Below are positions 35,288 to 37,078 of a stretch of DNA of 37,078 nucleotides, piece by piece. The notes beneath the pieces were generated by a model that worked only from the letters and a program-made list of their open reading frames with translations, had not been told where the DNA came from and searched no databases. The first letter of the stretch is position 1, and each line of letters begins with the position of its first letter. This DNA comes from Thiotrichaceae bacterium (lineage in GTDB: Bacteria > Pseudomonadota > Gammaproteobacteria > Beggiatoales > Beggiatoaceae), in the NCBI GenBank assembly GCA_026993485.1, contig JALWSU010000446.1, forward strand, positions 1-37,078, written 5' to 3'. A program made the position numbers and the translations under genes.

Positions 35288-36565
35288 ATGCAATTCAAAC
35301 CATATTATCATAATAGCTTGATTATTATGATATTTTTAACGTTATTCAGCCAAAGTGCATTCTCTGAAAAGATGACATCCTATCAGATGATCCCAAAAAT
35401 AGTAGCGGCCAACACCGCATTTGCGCTAGAACTCTATGCAGAAATGGGCAACCATAAAAAAGGCAACAACCTCTTTTTCTCCCCCTACAGCATCTCAACA
35501 GCCCTAGCTATGACTAATGCAGGAGCTAGAGGTAATACAGCAAGACAAATCTCCAAAGTGTTACATTTTCCTGAGAATCAAGATTATCTTCACCCAGCTT
35601 TTGGGATTTTGCAACAAGAAATGTCTGAGGCTCACAAAAAAAGTAGTGTTGAACTACGAATTGCTAATGCGCTTTGGGTAAAAAAAGACTCTTCCATTAA
35701 AGCTGACTTCAAAAACATCTTAAAGCAATATTATGGTGCTCAACCAAGAAATGTTGACTTTCAAACAACTGATTCTGAAAAAGTCCGCCTCAGAATCAAT
35801 AAATGGGTAGAAAATCATACTCAAAAAAAAATCAAAAACCTTTTACAAAAAGGCACTCTCAATCGGATGACTCGCCTAGTCCTAGTCAATGCCATTTATT
35901 TTAAAGGGCAATGGGCAAATCCCTTTAAAACCAGCAACACCAAAAATAGGCCCTTTTTTATTACAAAAACGCAGTCTATTTCGGTGCCAATGATGAAACA
36001 GAAAAATTATTTCAACTACATGGAAAATAACCAGCTGCAAGTAATTGAACTACCTTACGCAATTCGCGGCAAGCAACACCAACTCACATCCACTCATCTT
36101 AGCGACAGTATTTCAATGGTAATCCTACTACCAAAACAGCGTAATGGCATAGCAAAATTAGAAAAATCACTAAATCCAAACACACTTGAAGAATGGTTAA
36201 CTTACACCCGCCCCAAGAAAGTGGAAATCTCTCTACCGAAATTTAAGATCAACGCAGGAATTGAGCTATCCAAAATCCTATCTAAAATGGGAATGTCAGA
36301 AGCCTTTACAGACAAAGCTGATTTTTCCGGCATCAATGGCAAAAAAGACCTATCTTTAACATCAGTAATCCACCAAGCATTTGTCAATGTTGATGAACAA
36401 GGGACCGAAGCAGCAGCAGCAACAGCAGCCGTCCTTGGCGTTAGAAGCATAAATCCACCTCCTCCCGTATTCACTGCGGATCACCCTTTCATATTCTTAA
36501 TTCGTCATAAATCCACTGGCAGTATCCTATTTATGGGACGACTTATGAATCCGATTAAAAATTAG
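35288..36565 (+). CDS. Secreted serpin (serine protease inhibitor)
   Basis: 425 residues: a signal peptide (about 1-26, ending SAFS) and a complete serpin fold (NLFFSPYSISTALAMTNAG, VLVNAIYFKGQWANPF, SISMVILLP, KVEISLPKFKI). The reactive loop runs from E370 (P17): Q-G-T-E-A-A-A-A-T-A-A-V-L-G-V, then R386 (P1) and S387 (P1'). The G-T-x-A-A-A-A hinge fits inhibitory serpins, and Arg-Ser predicts trypsin-like targets. The end FTADHPFIFLIRHKSTGSIL and FMGRLMNP is standard. AGGAG at 35277-35281 is the ribosome site, right after a MITE end. It should act in the periplasm or outside the cell. Confidence 0.94.
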   Translation: MQFKPYYHNSLIIMIFLTLFSQSAFSEKMTSYQMIPKIVAANTAFALELYAEMGNHKKGNNLFFSPYSISTALAMTNAGARGNTARQISKVLHFPENQDYLHPAFGILQQEMSEAHKKSSVELRIANALWVKKDSSIKADFKNILKQYYGAQPRNVDFQTTDSEKVRLRINKWVENHTQKKIKNLLQKGTLNRMTRLVLVNAIYFKGQWANPFKTSNTKNRPFFITKTQSISVPMMKQKNYFNYMENNQLQVIELPYAIRGKQHQLTSTHLSDSISMVILLPKQRNGIAKLEKSLNPNTLEEWLTYTRPKKVEISLPKFKINAGIELSKILSKMGMSEAFTDKADFSGINGKKDLSLTSVIHQAFVNVDEQGTEAAAATAAVLGVRSINPPPPVFTADHPFIFLIRHKSTGSILFMGRLMNPIKN

Positions 36566-36570
36566 AAAAG

Positions 36571-36779
36571 TAGGACTTACGCATTGACAAACTAATTTTT
36601 TTATTTTCTCCTTGGAGTCCAAAGCTTTAGCTTAGGTACCGCCCAAACGAAGCAAGCGTAGCCAAAGCTAAAGCTTTAGCTACGCTTACTTCGTTTGGAC
36701 TCCAAATAAGTTATCAAATGTAACAATTTGTTTCTACCAAAAAACCTACAAAAATTCTGCTATCAATGCGTAAGTCCTA
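36571..36779. mobile_element. MITE family A, complete copy
   Basis: TAGGACTTACGCATTGACA at the left and ATCAATGCGTAAGTCCTA at the right: perfect ends apart from one base. The inner arms are CCTTGGAGTCCAAAGCTTTA and GCTAAAGCTTTAGCTACGCT, TTGGACTCCAA. It is 209 bp, the best copy for defining the family. It starts six bases after the serpin stop. Confidence 0.92.
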
Positions 36780-36845
36780 TTGATGAACAAACACTTTTCA
36801 AGCTGAAAAACGTGCAAAACGTACATTTGAGAAAAACTGTCTGAA

Positions 36846-36868
36846 ACTCGACTATCAAGTTTTTTTTG
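36846..36868. repeat. Fragment of the CTCGACTATCAAG inverted repeat
   Basis: CTCGACTATCAAGTTTTTTT: one arm only of the repeat seen whole at 25825-25900. The rest of 36780-36961 is AT-rich and shows nothing recognisable. Confidence 0.65.
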
Positions 36869-36961
36869 CTTGACAAAATTTACTCAAGATTCATTTAAAT
36901 AAATTAATGATTTATTATCTAAAAAAGCTACTCAAGTAGTGAATCGCGTTAGTATTTTTTT

Positions 36962-37044
36962 TAACTACAGGGATGAACTATAAGAAAGGATAAGGCAAAA
37001 ATCTAAGTGTTTTTATCCGCTTTTATAACTCATCCCTGTAGTTA
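36962..37044. mobile_element. Family B mini-element, complete copy
   Basis: 83 bp with arms TAACTACAGGGATGAACTAT... and ...TAACTCATCCCTGTAGTTA around an 8-bp loop (TCTAAGTG). The whole can fold as one hairpin. Its terminal 14 bases are perfectly complementary. Confidence 0.9.
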
Positions 37045-37078
37045 TTGAAAAACTTTTAATAATATAAATACTTTATAC

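Overview
The window looks like a piece of an AT-rich gammaproteobacterial chromosome, most likely from the large sulfur bacteria (Thiotrichales/Beggiatoaceae type). I infer this from typical gammaproteobacterial housekeeping genes (slt, yicC-gmk, gltD, metH, yejF, lpxL, lolA, trmL) and from the great density of palindromic and MITE-like repeats in almost every gap between genes, including copies of an AAACCT-NNN-AGGTTT double palindrome. The taxonomic assignment is inference; no rRNA or other marker is present.

Layout. 1-5440: a 63-bp tandem array of palindromes, a membrane-anchored seven-haem cytochrome c, and a broken NERD/dynamin-like GTPase gene flanked by two copies of the cytochrome 3' end plus palindromes. 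5442-7954: a UbiA/MenA-type prenyltransferase whose stop codon lies in a 153-bp hairpin, a 50-residue GspB-like microprotein, and a thioredoxin-VKOR fusion. 8347-14506: lytic transglycosylase Slt, a PIN-domain/small-partner pair, yicC-gmk, and convergent gltD. 14950-18744: a signalling block with a REC-histidine kinase, a one-domain response regulator, an Rpn-type nuclease-like protein, and a REC-GGDEF protein degenerate at every key site. 18745-21872: an accessory patch with a DUF488 remnant, a UPF0175 protein, a duplicated metH scrap, an orphan OLD/AAA_21-like ATPase and a small antitoxin-like gene boxed by direct repeats. 21875-29636: metH, yejF and a GGDEF-EAL protein, all on the minus strand. 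29685-36565: lpxL, a small lipoprotein, a thioredoxin-like protein overlapping lolA, a PP2C phosphatase, trmL with a PfkB kinase, and a secreted serpin whose reactive loop predicts an Arg-Ser cleavage site.

How the genes work together. Most are single-gene or two-gene units separated by repeats. Cell envelope upkeep (slt, lpxL, lolA, lipoprotein, disulfide formation by VKOR-thioredoxin), C1/nitrogen metabolism (metH, gltD) and signalling (HK/RR, two GGDEF proteins, PP2C) dominate.

The most unusual content is the repeat landscape. At least four families are present: a double palindrome whose arms co-vary, GGACTTACGCA-ended MITEs, GGGCAACC hairpins nested in larger inverted repeats, and ACTACAGGGATG-ended mini-elements. 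They supply stop codons, truncate genes, give false N-terminal extensions, and sit beside small duplicated scraps of nearby genes. That last point suggests a process that captures or copies gene fragments. No CRISPR array, rRNA or tRNA was seen.
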